Source: Muribaculaceae bacterium (GTDB taxonomy: Bacteria; Bacteroidota; Bacteroidia; Bacteroidales; Muribaculaceae). Taken from it: 64,000 bases of DNA. Positions 28,331 through 36,967 of the stretch are shown here, one piece after another (position 1 is the first letter of the stretch; every line of letters begins with the position of its first letter). Where the stretch lies: the NCBI GenBank assembly GCA_009775125.1, contig VSPD01000001.1, forward strand, positions 62,001-126,000, in the 5' to 3' direction. The translations under genes were made by a program, and so were the position numbers. The notes beneath the pieces were generated by a model. The model was not told the DNA's origin. It searched no databases and saw only the letters and a program-made list of their open reading frames with translations.

Positions 28331-28339
28331 TTACGAATT

Positions 28340-28433
28340 ACTAATGACGAATGACCAATAACTAATGACGAATGACTAATGACGAATGACCAACTATTGC
28401 CGGCGTGGTAATAATTGGTCATTCGTCATTAGT
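28340..28433. repeat. Tandem ACTAATGACGAATGACCAA repeats with a perfect inverted copy
   Basis: The 19-mer occurs at 28340-28358 and 28375-28393 with a near-copy between (28361), and its exact reverse complement lies at 28415-28433. The inverted pair can form a 19-bp stem between the convergent Dabb and lysC genes. Related words occur at the pyrB 3' end. Confidence 0.8.
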
Positions 28434-28448
28434 ATTTTGTAATTCTTC

Positions 28449-29777
28449 TTAGATTGCCTTTTCGCGGAACAAGCGTTCCGACAGGCGTTTGAGAGCCTCC
28501 ACCTTGTCTTCGCGGCGCACAAGCATGGAGATATTGTAGTTTGAGCCGCCGTAAGAAATCATACGCACCGGTATATCGCGCAGAGCCTCCACAGCCGCAG
28601 CCTCAAAGCCGCAATTATGCCATTCAAGGTCGCCCACAACGCAGATTATCACCATGTCGGAATCGACAGTGACAGTGCCGAAGCGTTTAAGGTCGTCGAC
28701 AATATTGGCAAGATAGCGGTCGTTGTCAATAGTCACGGTCACGCCTACCTCCGACGTGGCTATCATGTCGATTGAAGTGTGATAGGTGTCGAAAATCTCG
28801 AAGACCTTATGAAGGAAACCATAGGCCAGCAGCATGCGTCCGCTCTTGATTTTTATGGCCGTGATATTATCCTTTGCCGCCACCGCCTTGATTGTATGCG
28901 TAGGGGGGATATTGCAAATAAGAGTGCCGGGAGCGTCGGGCTGCATGGTGTTGAGCAGGCGCACGGGTATGTCGTGCAACTTGGCCGGGAGCACACACGA
29001 GGGGTGAAGAATCTTCGCGCCGAAATAAGCAAGCTCGGCAGCCTCCTCGAAATGAAGCACCGACACAGGTTTTGTTCCTTCGACAAAACGCGGGTCATTG
29101 TTGTGCATGCCGTCGATGTCGGTCCATATCTGCACCTCGCGGGCCTCTATCACCGCGCCGATTATCGAAGCCGTGTAGTCCGAGCCGCCACGGCGGAGGT
29201 TATCGACCTCGCCCTTGTCGTTGCGGCAGATATAACCTTCGGTAATGAAAATTTCGGCCGACGGCTCCGATTCTATCATGCGGTTGATACGCATGTCGAT
29301 ATAGTTCATGTCGGGCTCGCCTCCTTCGAGTGTACGCATGTATTCAAGAGCCGGAAGCACAACCGACTTCACTCCGAGCGAACGGAGATACAGGTCCATC
29401 AGTGCTGTCGACATAAGCTCGCCCTGGGCGAGAATCTCGCGCTCGTCGGCAGAAGAAAACGAGCGGTTGAAACTATATCTTATCAAGTCGAAATTCTTTG
29501 ACACTCGTTTCAAGGCCTCGGCGGCTGCCGACGCGTCATGTGAAAAAAGCTCGTCGATTGTCTGGCGATAACGCAACTCGAGATTGTTGGTCGTCTCCTG
29601 AGCTCCGGGCACGTTTCCCTTGGTAAGATAATCCGCTATCTCCACCAAGGTGTTTGTAACTCCGGCCATAGCCGACAGCACCACGATATTCCGTCCGCGC
29701 TCCATCACAAGCGAGGCCACATTCTTGATGTTTTGGGCAGAGCCGACAGAGGTTCCGCCAAATTTCAACACTTTCAT
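28449..29777 (-). CDS. lysC: Aspartate kinase
   Basis: 442 aa monofunctional aspartokinase, first step of the lysine/threonine/methionine pathway. The N-terminal kinase domain has KFGGTSVG (5-12), SRGGSDYTA-type LRRGGSDYTASIIGA and IYTDIDGM-like WTDIDGMHNNDPR; two ACT domains follow (about 295-442), which usually carry feedback control. It is transcribed alone from a promoter just upstream and divergent from the 29875 operon. Confidence 0.95.
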   Translation of the reverse strand: MKVLKFGGTSVGSAQNIKNVASLVMERGRNIVVLSAMAGVTNTLVEIADYLTKGNVPGAQETTNNLELRYRQTIDELFSHDASAAAEALKRVSKNFDLIRYSFNRSFSSADEREILAQGELMSTALMDLYLRSLGVKSVVLPALEYMRTLEGGEPDMNYIDMRINRMIESEPSAEIFITEGYICRNDKGEVDNLRRGGSDYTASIIGAVIEAREVQIWTDIDGMHNNDPRFVEGTKPVSVLHFEEAAELAYFGAKILHPSCVLPAKLHDIPVRLLNTMQPDAPGTLICNIPPTHTIKAVAAKDNITAIKIKSGRMLLAYGFLHKVFEIFDTYHTSIDMIATSEVGVTVTIDNDRYLANIVDDLKRFGTVTVDSDMVIICVVGDLEWHNCGFEAAAVEALRDIPVRMISYGGSNYNISMLVRREDKVEALKRLSERLFREKAI

Positions 29778-29798
29778 TCTATATTTTTATTTTGGCTG

Positions 29799-29806
29799 CA
29801 AAGTTA
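29799..29806 (-). promoter_or_regulatory. Bacteroidetes -7 promoter element (TAACTTTG) of lysC
   Basis: TAnnTTTG on the minus strand, 21 nt before the lysC ATG. Confidence 0.75.
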
Positions 29807-29849
29807 CTATTTTTAATGAAAAATTTCCGTAAAATTCATTAAAAATCAT

Positions 29850-29857
29850 TACCTTTG
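29850..29857 (+). promoter_or_regulatory. Bacteroidetes -7 promoter element (TACCTTTG) of the 29875-34869 operon
   Basis: It lies 17 nt before ATG 29875, so the leader is only about ten nucleotides. It faces away from the lysC promoter, 43 nt apart. Confidence 0.75.
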
Positions 29858-29874
29858 CCCGAAATTTGCATATT

Positions 29875-30657
29875 ATGCCCAAATTTTTAAAAATCATATT
29901 GTCGATTGTTTTCTGCATCTGCGGCCTCCCCGATGCCAAAGCCCTCGATTTCAGCTCCGACTCCTTGGCCTCAAAAGAGGAGAAAATCGAGGAGTTCCGC
30001 CGCGAGCTCGAGCAAATTTCCTTCGTGCCAAAAGGACAGTGGATTACGGGAGTGAGCGTAAGCTACTCACAGTCGGACCAGGACAATTACAAGTTTCTTA
30101 TTATCGAGAAACTCAACGGCGACACATACTCGTTCAAGGTAAGCCCGATGGTGCTTTACGCCTTCAAGGACAACCTTGCCCTTGGCGGCCGACTCGCCTA
30201 TCAGCGCCAACGCACGCGCCTCAACAGCGCAAGCATAAAAATCGATTCGGAGACCGACTACGACATCGAGAACCTGTTTTCCATCTCACACACCTACTCC
30301 GCCACGGCAGCGTTCCGCAACTATATCAGTTTCGGCACAAGCACCCGTTTCGGCATGTTCAACGAGGTACAGATGCAATTTTCCGGCGGCCAGTCGAAGC
30401 TCTGCAACGGAGCGGGCGACGACCTCACCGGCACTTACGAACGCTCGTTCGGCATCGACGTGGGCCTGGCTCCCGGCATGATTATGTTTCTCAACAACTA
30501 TTCCGCCATCGAAGTAAATGTCGGCGTGCTCGGTTTCAGCTACTCTCACACCAAATCGACAACCGACCGTGTATATGTCGCCAACCGCAACATGCGCTCG
30601 GCCAACTTCAAGATAAACCTGTTTTCAATCACCTTCGGGGTGGCTTTCTACTTGTAG
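29875..30657 (+). CDS. Predicted outer-membrane beta-barrel protein, paralogue of 30659-31504
   Basis: 260 aa, signal peptide (FLKIILSIVFCICGLPDAKA), then alternating hydrophobic/polar strands typical of a small outer-membrane barrel, ending in FGVAFYL. Words shared with the next gene include KG(Q/D)W, FRNYISFGTSTRFGMFNEV, the Gly-rich turn after it and NFKINLFSITFGV. I do not recognise the family. ATG 29875 is chosen over the TTG at 29866, which would lie almost at the transcription start. First gene of a five-gene operon. Confidence 0.75.
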   Translation: MPKFLKIILSIVFCICGLPDAKALDFSSDSLASKEEKIEEFRRELEQISFVPKGQWITGVSVSYSQSDQDNYKFLIIEKLNGDTYSFKVSPMVLYAFKDNLALGGRLAYQRQRTRLNSASIKIDSETDYDIENLFSISHTYSATAAFRNYISFGTSTRFGMFNEVQMQFSGGQSKLCNGAGDDLTGTYERSFGIDVGLAPGMIMFLNNYSAIEVNVGVLGFSYSHTKSTTDRVYVANRNMRSANFKINLFSITFGVAFYL

Positions 30658-30658
30658 C

Positions 30659-31504
30659 ATGATGAGAAGTATAATACATATTATATGCGTCTTTGCCGCG
30701 CTGCTTGTCCCCGCCCTGGCAGGTGCCCAGATTGTCCGTAAAGATTCCGTGCCCCTGCATTGGGCCGAAAACAACAAAAAAGTGATTGTCGACGGCGACA
30801 CCGTGTCGATGATTATTCCCGAACGCAACTATGGCCGTTACGACCGTGGCCTGTTCAACTATCTCTATCTCCCCAAAGGCGACTGGGCTTTCGGATTCAC
30901 AGCATCATACGGCGAACTCAACACCGACGACGTGCAAGTGCTCTCGATGCTGAAAAATGTCGACTTTGCCGGAAAAATGTACTCGCTGAAACCGTCCATC
31001 TCATACCTTTTCCGCAACAACCAGTCGATAGGCATGCGCCTTAACTACACACGCGGCACCGCCGACCTCAAAAGCCTCGCCGTCGACATCGACGACGACA
31101 TGAATTTCTCGCTCCACGACGTGAGCTACTATCAGCAGACCTACGAAGTGGCCGCGTTTTATCGCAACTACGTGGGACTCGGCATGGAAAAACGCTTCGC
31201 CGTGTTCAACGAGGTGTCGCTCGACATGGGCGCCGGCTCGTCGCGTTTCAAAAGATATTACGCCGACCAACTTTTCGACACTCGCACCAACATCACCACC
31301 GTAAGCCTCAATTTCAGCCCCGGCCTTTGCGTATTCATACAGGATTATGTCGCATTCAACGTGTCGTTCGGCGTTTTCGGCCTGAAAGTGCGCAATGAGA
31401 AGCAGAACACCAACGGTGTCGACGAAGGCTCGCGCACCACTTCCGGAGCCAACTTCCGCTTCAACATTTTCAATATCAATTTCGGACTCATGGTAGTGAT
31501 TTAA
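30659..31504 (+). CDS. Predicted outer-membrane beta-barrel protein, paralogue of 29875-30657
   Basis: 281 aa. Signal peptide (IIHIICVFAALLVPALAGAQ), then barrel-like sequence with YLPKGDWAFGFTASYGEL, FYRNYVGLGMEKRFAVFNEVSLDMGAGSSRF and FRFNIFNINFGLMVVI. It lines up with the preceding gene over most of its length, so the two are a tandem duplication that has diverged. It begins 1 nt after the previous stop. Confidence 0.75.
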   Translation: MMRSIIHIICVFAALLVPALAGAQIVRKDSVPLHWAENNKKVIVDGDTVSMIIPERNYGRYDRGLFNYLYLPKGDWAFGFTASYGELNTDDVQVLSMLKNVDFAGKMYSLKPSISYLFRNNQSIGMRLNYTRGTADLKSLAVDIDDDMNFSLHDVSYYQQTYEVAAFYRNYVGLGMEKRFAVFNEVSLDMGAGSSRFKRYYADQLFDTRTNITTVSLNFSPGLCVFIQDYVAFNVSFGVFGLKVRNEKQNTNGVDEGSRTTSGANFRFNIFNINFGLMVVI

Positions 31505-31509
31505 GAATT

Positions 31510-33081
31510 ATGAACCGAAAGACAGCCCCCTTCCTTCTTCTGCCCTTATTGCTGTGCGCCCTGCTTGCTGGATGCATCAAAAACGATATACCCTACCCCC
31601 GCATACAGGCAAATTTCACTTCCATATCGGCCTCCGGCCAGAGCCGCGACGCATTGATTGATTCGGCTTCGCGCATCGTCACTCTTTACCTCCCCGAGGA
31701 AGCGAATATCTTCGACGTAAAAATCGACAGCTACACCCTCACGCCGAAATCGGAGATAGTGTCGGGCGACATCACCGGCGGCATCGACCTGTCGGCCGAC
31801 TATCCCGTCACTCTACGCCTTTACCAGGACTATCTCTGGAAGATACGCGGCGTGCAGGACATTGAACGCTATTTCTCTGTCGCCAACCAAGTCGGCTCGT
31901 CGGTAATCGACGTGCCCGGACGGCGCGTGGTGGCCACCGTCACCGACAAGACCAATATCGCATCGCTTGAAGTAACGGCTTGCAAACTCGGCCCGGCAGG
32001 AGCGTCATACACCCCCGACATAGCAGGCCAACGCGTCGACTTCCGCAAGCCCGTGGTGATAAACATTGAATTCCACGGCCACATCGAACGCTGGACCATA
32101 TATATAGAAAAGACAACATCCTCCGTCACCACCGCCCGCGTCGACGCATGGACATGTGTGGCATGGGTTTACGGCGAGGCTGAAGCCGGAAAAGCAAACA
32201 CCGTGCAATACCGTCTCGACGGCGACGACGAGTGGATCGACGTGCCCGACTCTTGGGTAAGCCATTCAGGCGGTTCGTTCTGCGGCCGTCTTACAGGCCT
32301 TTCCCCTCTCACAACCTATGAGGCGCGTGCCGTATCCGACAACGAATATGGCGAAATCATAAAATTCACCACCGGCGCCGCTTTGCAACTGCCCAACAGC
32401 GACTTCGATTCCTGGTGGCTCGACGGGAAGGTGTGGAACCCATGGCCCGAAAACGGAGAGCAATATTGGGACACCGGCAACAAAGGAGCCACAACCCTTG
32501 GCCCGTCGAACACCCAGCCCACCGACGACACCCCCACCGGCACCGGGCTCGCCGCCCGCCTCGAAACCAAGTTTGTGGGCATCGGCATGCTCGGTAAACT
32601 TGCCGCCGGCAACCTTTTCGCCGGAAAATATGTCCGCACCGACGGCACAAACGGCATCCTCGATTTCGGACACCCGTTCACCGACCGACCGACCGGCCTG
32701 TCGGGCTACATGAAATATACCACGGCACCCATTTCCTCCGTAACAACAGGATTCGAAAACCTCAAAGGACGGCCCGATACTTGCATAATATGGTGCGCCC
32801 TTATCGATGCCGACAGCCCCTTCCAAATCCGCACAAATCCCAAGGACCGCAATCTGTTCGATCCCGAAGCCGACAATGTAATAGCCTACGGCAAATACGA
32901 AACAGGCGCCGACGTGCCGGCATACGTGCCATTCCACTTCGACCTCGTGTACAAAGACACGCAACGTGCGCCAAAATATATCCTCGTGACATGCTCCGCC
33001 TCAAAATACGGCGACTACTTCACCGGCGGCAATGGAGCAATTCTCTTCATCGACGATTTCAAACTCACCTATGACTATTAA
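31510..33081 (+). CDS. PCMD-domain lipoprotein
   Basis: 523 aa surface lipoprotein. Lipobox LLAGC (C22), an N-terminal region of beta-sandwich repeats (about 30-205, with YPVTLRLYQDYLWKIRG-type segments), an FN3-like stretch (about 210-290), then a PCMD domain (about 295-520: NSDFDSWWLDGKVWNPWPENG, WDTGNKGATTLGPSNTQPT, AILFIDDFKLTY). PCMD (putative carbohydrate metabolism) domains resemble carbohydrate-binding folds and are common in Bacteroidales surface proteins. Gap to the previous gene is 5 nt; its end overlaps the porin gene by 11 nt. Confidence 0.88.
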   Translation: MNRKTAPFLLLPLLLCALLAGCIKNDIPYPRIQANFTSISASGQSRDALIDSASRIVTLYLPEEANIFDVKIDSYTLTPKSEIVSGDITGGIDLSADYPVTLRLYQDYLWKIRGVQDIERYFSVANQVGSSVIDVPGRRVVATVTDKTNIASLEVTACKLGPAGASYTPDIAGQRVDFRKPVVINIEFHGHIERWTIYIEKTTSSVTTARVDAWTCVAWVYGEAEAGKANTVQYRLDGDDEWIDVPDSWVSHSGGSFCGRLTGLSPLTTYEARAVSDNEYGEIIKFTTGAALQLPNSDFDSWWLDGKVWNPWPENGEQYWDTGNKGATTLGPSNTQPTDDTPTGTGLAARLETKFVGIGMLGKLAAGNLFAGKYVRTDGTNGILDFGHPFTDRPTGLSGYMKYTTAPISSVTTGFENLKGRPDTCIIWCALIDADSPFQIRTNPKDRNLFDPEADNVIAYGKYETGADVPAYVPFHFDLVYKDTQRAPKYILVTCSASKYGDYFTGGNGAILFIDDFKLTYDY

Positions 33082-34096
33082 AAAATTTTCGATTTCACGC
33101 CTTATTCTCACATTTGCATTTCTTTGCAACGCGGCTTGCGTCTCTGCCATTGAGCCGTCGAGCCTCATCCCCGAAATACACGGCACATTCCGCGGACGGT
33201 TCGAATACGAGCCCGACTCGGAAATGCAACGCTTCCAGGTGCGCAATGCCCGCGTAAGCGTAAGCGGACAAATAGCAGACCCTATAAGCTATTTCTTCCA
33301 GGCCGACTTTTGCGACAAGGGCAAATTTAAAATGCTCGACGCCTACGGCCGGCTTGCGCCCGACTCCCGGTGGAAGATAATGGTGGGCCAGATGCGCATC
33401 CCGTTCAGCATCGACGCTTCCCGCGTGCCCCACGCCTACATCTTCGCCAACCGCTCGTTTATTGGCAAATACACTTCCAATTTCCGCGGCGTCGGCGCGA
33501 AATTCTCATACTCGCCCGAAAAGACTCCTCTATATATCGAGGCAGGCTTGTTCAACACCGCCACAATGGCCAACCACGACACATGGCAGACTTCGGTTTC
33601 GGCCGGAGCGAAAGCACGTTACACTTTCGGAGGGTGCCTCACCGCCGAGGTCGGATTCGAGTCGCTCGTGCCCGACTCTATCCGTTGGAACGCGTTCGAC
33701 GTATCCCTGTCATATCAAACCGACAGATGGCTCATCGAAGGAGAATACGTCAACAAGCATTATTCCAATTCCACCCATGCCACATGCCATGCCTATAATT
33801 TCATGGGCCAATACTCAATGCCCGTGAAAGCCGGAATATTCAACCGCCTCGCCTTCCAGACCCGCTTCGACGGCATGACCGACCATTCCGACGGCTACCG
33901 CGACGAAAACCGGCGGCTCGTCACCACCCAGCCGCGTCGCAACCGCCTTACAATCGGCTCAACCCTGGCTTATCTCCAAGCAAAAGTGCGCTGCGAGATT
34001 CGCCTCAACTACGAACAATACTTCTACCCGTCCCACATCGATGTAGCCGAAGGCAACAACTCGAAGCTCGTCGCCGAACTTGTGATACGTTTCTGA
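33071..34096 (+). CDS. OprP/OprO-like porin family protein
   Basis: 341 aa. Signal peptide (LILTFAFLCNAACVSA), then a phosphate-selective-porin-type barrel: RFEYEPDSEMQRFQVRNARVSVSGQI, FQADFCDKGKFKMLDAYGRL, VGQMRIPFSIDA, and a C-terminal strand ending in Phe (LVAELVIRF), as outer-membrane barrels do. Ligand unknown. The start is ATG 33071 inside the end of the PCMD gene; the earlier frame start at 33032 would add a non-signal extension. The stop shares a base with the next start (TGATG). Confidence 0.85.
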   Translation: MTIKKFSISRLILTFAFLCNAACVSAIEPSSLIPEIHGTFRGRFEYEPDSEMQRFQVRNARVSVSGQIADPISYFFQADFCDKGKFKMLDAYGRLAPDSRWKIMVGQMRIPFSIDASRVPHAYIFANRSFIGKYTSNFRGVGAKFSYSPEKTPLYIEAGLFNTATMANHDTWQTSVSAGAKARYTFGGCLTAEVGFESLVPDSIRWNAFDVSLSYQTDRWLIEGEYVNKHYSNSTHATCHAYNFMGQYSMPVKAGIFNRLAFQTRFDGMTDHSDGYRDENRRLVTTQPRRNRLTIGSTLAYLQAKVRCEIRLNYEQYFYPSHIDVAEGNNSKLVAELVIRF

Positions 34097-34869
34097 TGAC
34101 CGCCCCTCAACCACACACCGCCTCGCTGCCCTGCGGCAAAGTATTTTACACCAAATCCGGCTCCGGCCCCGACATGATTCTGCTTCATGGCTGGGGATGC
34201 GACAACACCACACTTGAATCGGTGCGCCGCACCGCCGCCCTTACCCACACCGTCTACAATCTCGACTTCCCCGGCTTCGGCTCATCTCCCGAGCCGGAAG
34301 GGATATGGTCGGTATTCGACTACGCCGACATGCTCGGGCAATTCATCGCCGCCACAGGCATCAAACGCCCCGTCTTGCTCGGCCACTCATTCGGCGGACG
34401 AGTGAGCATAATCTACGCCTCGGCGCATCACGATGTAGACAAAGTCGTGCTTGTCGACTCTGCCGGCGTGCGCAATCCCCTGCCCCTGCGCAAGCGTCTG
34501 AAAGTTGCGGCTTTCAAGGCGGCAAAAAAAATAGCGCCCGTTATCTTGGGGAAAACAAAGGGAGCCGAATTCATCGACCGTTGGCGCGGCTCGGCCGGCT
34601 CCGCCGACTATCGTGTCGCCTCGCCCAAGATGCGAGCCATCATGTCGAAAGTCATAGCGCAAGACCTGCGCCATCTCATGCCGGAAATCAAAGCCCCCAC
34701 ATTATTGATATGGGGCGAGCACGACGACGCCACACCGCTGGCCGACGCTCACAAAATGGAAGCGCTCATACCCGGCTCCGGCCTCGTAGTGCTCCCCGGC
34801 GACCACTATTCTTTCCTCCGCTCCCCTGCCCAATTTGCAGCCGTGCTCTCATCATTCCTCGCCTCCTGA
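34096..34869 (+). CDS. Alpha/beta-fold hydrolase
   Basis: 257 aa cytoplasmic hydrolase with the full fold signature: oxyanion segment LLHGWGCD, nucleophile S98 in LLGHSFGG, acid D210/D211 in WGEHDDATP, and H237 in PGDHYSF. No signal peptide, so it acts inside the cell although the four genes before it encode envelope proteins. Substrate cannot be told. Translationally coupled to the porin gene by the TGATG overlap and last in the operon. Confidence 0.9.
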   Translation: MTAPQPHTASLPCGKVFYTKSGSGPDMILLHGWGCDNTTLESVRRTAALTHTVYNLDFPGFGSSPEPEGIWSVFDYADMLGQFIAATGIKRPVLLGHSFGGRVSIIYASAHHDVDKVVLVDSAGVRNPLPLRKRLKVAAFKAAKKIAPVILGKTKGAEFIDRWRGSAGSADYRVASPKMRAIMSKVIAQDLRHLMPEIKAPTLLIWGEHDDATPLADAHKMEALIPGSGLVVLPGDHYSFLRSPAQFAAVLSSFLAS

Positions 34870-35030
34870 CACACATATCGGCTGCTCAAAACCCCGTTTT
34901 TAAGCCTCAATTACATTTTTTAACAGAATTGAAGACTCAAAAATTACCCTTTTATCCCAAAATCTTCGTCATTTCGACCAAAACAGCCAATTTAATTCAA
35001 TAAAAATTTCCATAATTCAACTATTATACA

Positions 35031-35038
35031 TACCTTTG
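35031..35038 (+). promoter_or_regulatory. Bacteroidetes -7 promoter element (TACCTTTG) of acpP
   Basis: It lies 41 nt before the acpP ATG. The preceding 160 bases after the hydrolase gene are AT-rich and show no gene. Confidence 0.75.
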
Positions 35039-35079
35039 CAGAGCAAAATTTGATTACTAATTCAATAAACCTAATCACT

Positions 35080-35313
35080 ATGTCTGAAATTGCAGATCGC
35101 GTAAAAGCTATCATCGTCGACACTCTCAGCGTGGACGAAGCCTCCGTTAAACCCGAAGCAACCTTCGCTGACCTCGGCGCCGACTCTCTCGACACCGTTG
35201 ACATCATCATGAAATTCGAAAAAGAATTCGATATCAAAATCGCTGACGACGAAGCTGAAAAAATCGGCACAGTAGGCGACGCTATCGCCTTCGTTGAAGC
35301 TGCTAAAAAATAA
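35080..35313 (+). CDS. acpP: Acyl carrier protein
   Basis: 77 aa, acidic, with the phosphopantetheine serine S36 in [10 protein letters not shown]. It carries growing acyl chains for fatty-acid synthesis. ATG 35080 ([11 protein letters not shown]) is the family start; the frame to 35050 is upstream leader. It is followed by fabF, the usual arrangement. Confidence 0.96.
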   Translation: MSEIADRVKAIIVDTLSVDEASVKPEATFADLGADSLDTVDIIMKFEKEFDIKIADDEAEKIGTVGDAIAFVEAAKK

Positions 35314-35353
35314 TTTCCACGCGGAAAAATCATTCTGAAATCCATATTCATTG

Positions 35354-35405
35354 ATTCATAATTCATAATTTGCACCCGCATTATTATGAATTATGAATTA
35401 TGAAT
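35354..35405. repeat. Perfect 17-bp AT-rich inverted repeat between acpP and fabF
   Basis: ATTCATAATTCATAATT (35354-35370) and its exact complement (35389-35405) around an 18-nt loop. It may attenuate read-through, which would fit higher acpP than fabF expression. Confidence 0.7.
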
Positions 35406-35457
35406 TGTGGTATTTTAGATTCTTATCTTTTAACATCCCCTCTTTCACGTATATTAT

Positions 35458-36720
35458 ATGGAATTAAAAAGAGTAGTGGTAACCGGTCTCGGTGTAATAT
35501 CCCCCCTTGGCAATGACGCCGCTTCAACCTGGGAAGCCGCAAAACAAGGCAAGAGCGGTGCCGGCCCCATAACCCACTTCGATGCCTCGCTCTTCAAGAC
35601 CCAATTCGCCTGCGAAGTAAAAAATTTCAAGGCGTCTGACCACTTCGACCGCCGCAAGGAACGCCAGCTCGACCTCTATGCACAGTATGCGCTCGTGGCC
35701 GCCCGTCAGGCCGTTGCCGACGCAGCTCTCGACAGCGAAAGCATCAACAAAGACCGCGTTGGCGTAATTGTCGCTGCCGGCATTGGCGGTCTCCACACTT
35801 TCGAGGAAGAGGCCGGAGAATATGCCGTAAACGCTGAAAAAGGCCCGCGTTACAGCCCATTCTTCATTCCCAAGATGATTGCCGACATCGCTTCCGGACA
35901 CATCTCGATGGAATACGGCTTCCACGGCCCCAACTACGGCGTGGTTTCGGCTTGCGCTTCTTCCAACAACGCTATTATCGACGCGTTCAACCTTATACGC
36001 CTTGGCAAAGCCGACGCTATCGTCACCGGCGGCGCCGAAGCTGCAATATATCCCGCAGGCGTGGGCGGCTTCAACTCGATGCACGCTCTCTCTACACGCA
36101 ACGATTCGCCCGAAACTGCTTCCCGCCCCTTCTCCAAGTCGCGCGACGGTTTCGTAATGGGCGAAGGCTCGGCAGTACTCATCCTTGAGGAACTCGAACA
36201 CGCAAAAGCCCGCGGAGCTAAAATCTACGCCGAAGTAGCCGGCGGCGGCATGTCGGCAGATGCCCACCACATCTCCGCAACCCACCCCGAAGGTCTCGGC
36301 GCAATCCTCTCAATGAAGAATGCACTCGAAGATGCAGGTATGACCACTGCCGACATCGACTACGTAAACGTCCATGGCACATCGACACCCGTAGGCGACA
36401 TCTCCGAAGTGAAAGCCATCATGAAACTCTTCGGTGAAGATGCTTACCGCATCAACATCTCATCGACAAAATCGATGACAGGCCACCTTCTCGGCGCCAC
36501 CGGAGCCATCGAAGCATTCTTCTCCGTCAAAGCAATCCAAGACGGCATCGTGCCTCCCACCATCAACCACGAAGAAGGCGACGAAGACGAGGAAATCGAC
36601 TACAAGCTCAACTTTACATTCAACAAAGCACAGGAACGCCCCGTGCGCGCGGCCCTCTCGAACGCCTTTGGCTTCGGCGGACACAACGCCACCGTTATCC
36701 TCAAACAATACAAGGACTAA
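35458..36720 (+). CDS. fabF: Beta-ketoacyl-ACP synthase II
   Basis: 420 aa condensing enzyme that elongates acyl-ACP with malonyl-ACP. Cys-His-His triad: C166 in SACASSN, H306 in NVHGTSTPVGD, H343 in MTGHLLGATG, with the Lys in SSTKSM. The C-terminal SNAFGFGGHNATVIL is typical. It starts at ATG 35458, 144 nt after acpP, and is followed by a terminator. Confidence 0.97.
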   Translation: MELKRVVVTGLGVISPLGNDAASTWEAAKQGKSGAGPITHFDASLFKTQFACEVKNFKASDHFDRRKERQLDLYAQYALVAARQAVADAALDSESINKDRVGVIVAAGIGGLHTFEEEAGEYAVNAEKGPRYSPFFIPKMIADIASGHISMEYGFHGPNYGVVSACASSNNAIIDAFNLIRLGKADAIVTGGAEAAIYPAGVGGFNSMHALSTRNDSPETASRPFSKSRDGFVMGEGSAVLILEELEHAKARGAKIYAEVAGGGMSADAHHISATHPEGLGAILSMKNALEDAGMTTADIDYVNVHGTSTPVGDISEVKAIMKLFGEDAYRINISSTKSMTGHLLGATGAIEAFFSVKAIQDGIVPPTINHEEGDEDEEIDYKLNFTFNKAQERPVRAALSNAFGFGGHNATVILKQYKD

Positions 36721-36741
36721 ACCGTTCCCGCTAAAAGACTG

Positions 36742-36780
36742 AAAAAAGGCTTCCGCCGCTATCCGGCAGAAGCCTTTTTT
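36742..36780 (+). terminator. Intrinsic terminator after fabF
   Basis: 17-bp stem with one mismatch (36742-36758, 36764-36780), running from A6 to T6. Confidence 0.88.
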
Positions 36781-36847
36781 GTATTTCTCTTAAATTTAGT
36801 TAAATACTAAATTTTGCAAAAAATTTGTCGGGATAAAATAAATTGAC

Positions 36848-36855
36848 TATCTTTG
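36848..36855 (+). promoter_or_regulatory. Bacteroidetes promoter (TTTG-N20-TATCTTTG) of the sigma-factor gene
   Basis: -33 TTTG at 36824-36827 and -7 TATCTTTG at 36848-36855, the best-spaced promoter in the window. A leader of about 105 nt precedes ATG 36968. Confidence 0.8.
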
Positions 36856-36967
36856 CGTTCACCAACAAATTCAACCATCATTTTTACACATATTTTTCAC
36901 TTCATTCACCCCTAATTCACTTATTGCCTATTGCACAGCTCTACTCTAATCGTAAACCAAGAATAGA

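Noticed and set aside
28340..28433. CRISPR-like array from the repeated 19-mers
   Set aside because: Spacing is only 14-21 nt, the copies overlap or abut, there are no unique spacers and no cas genes nearby.
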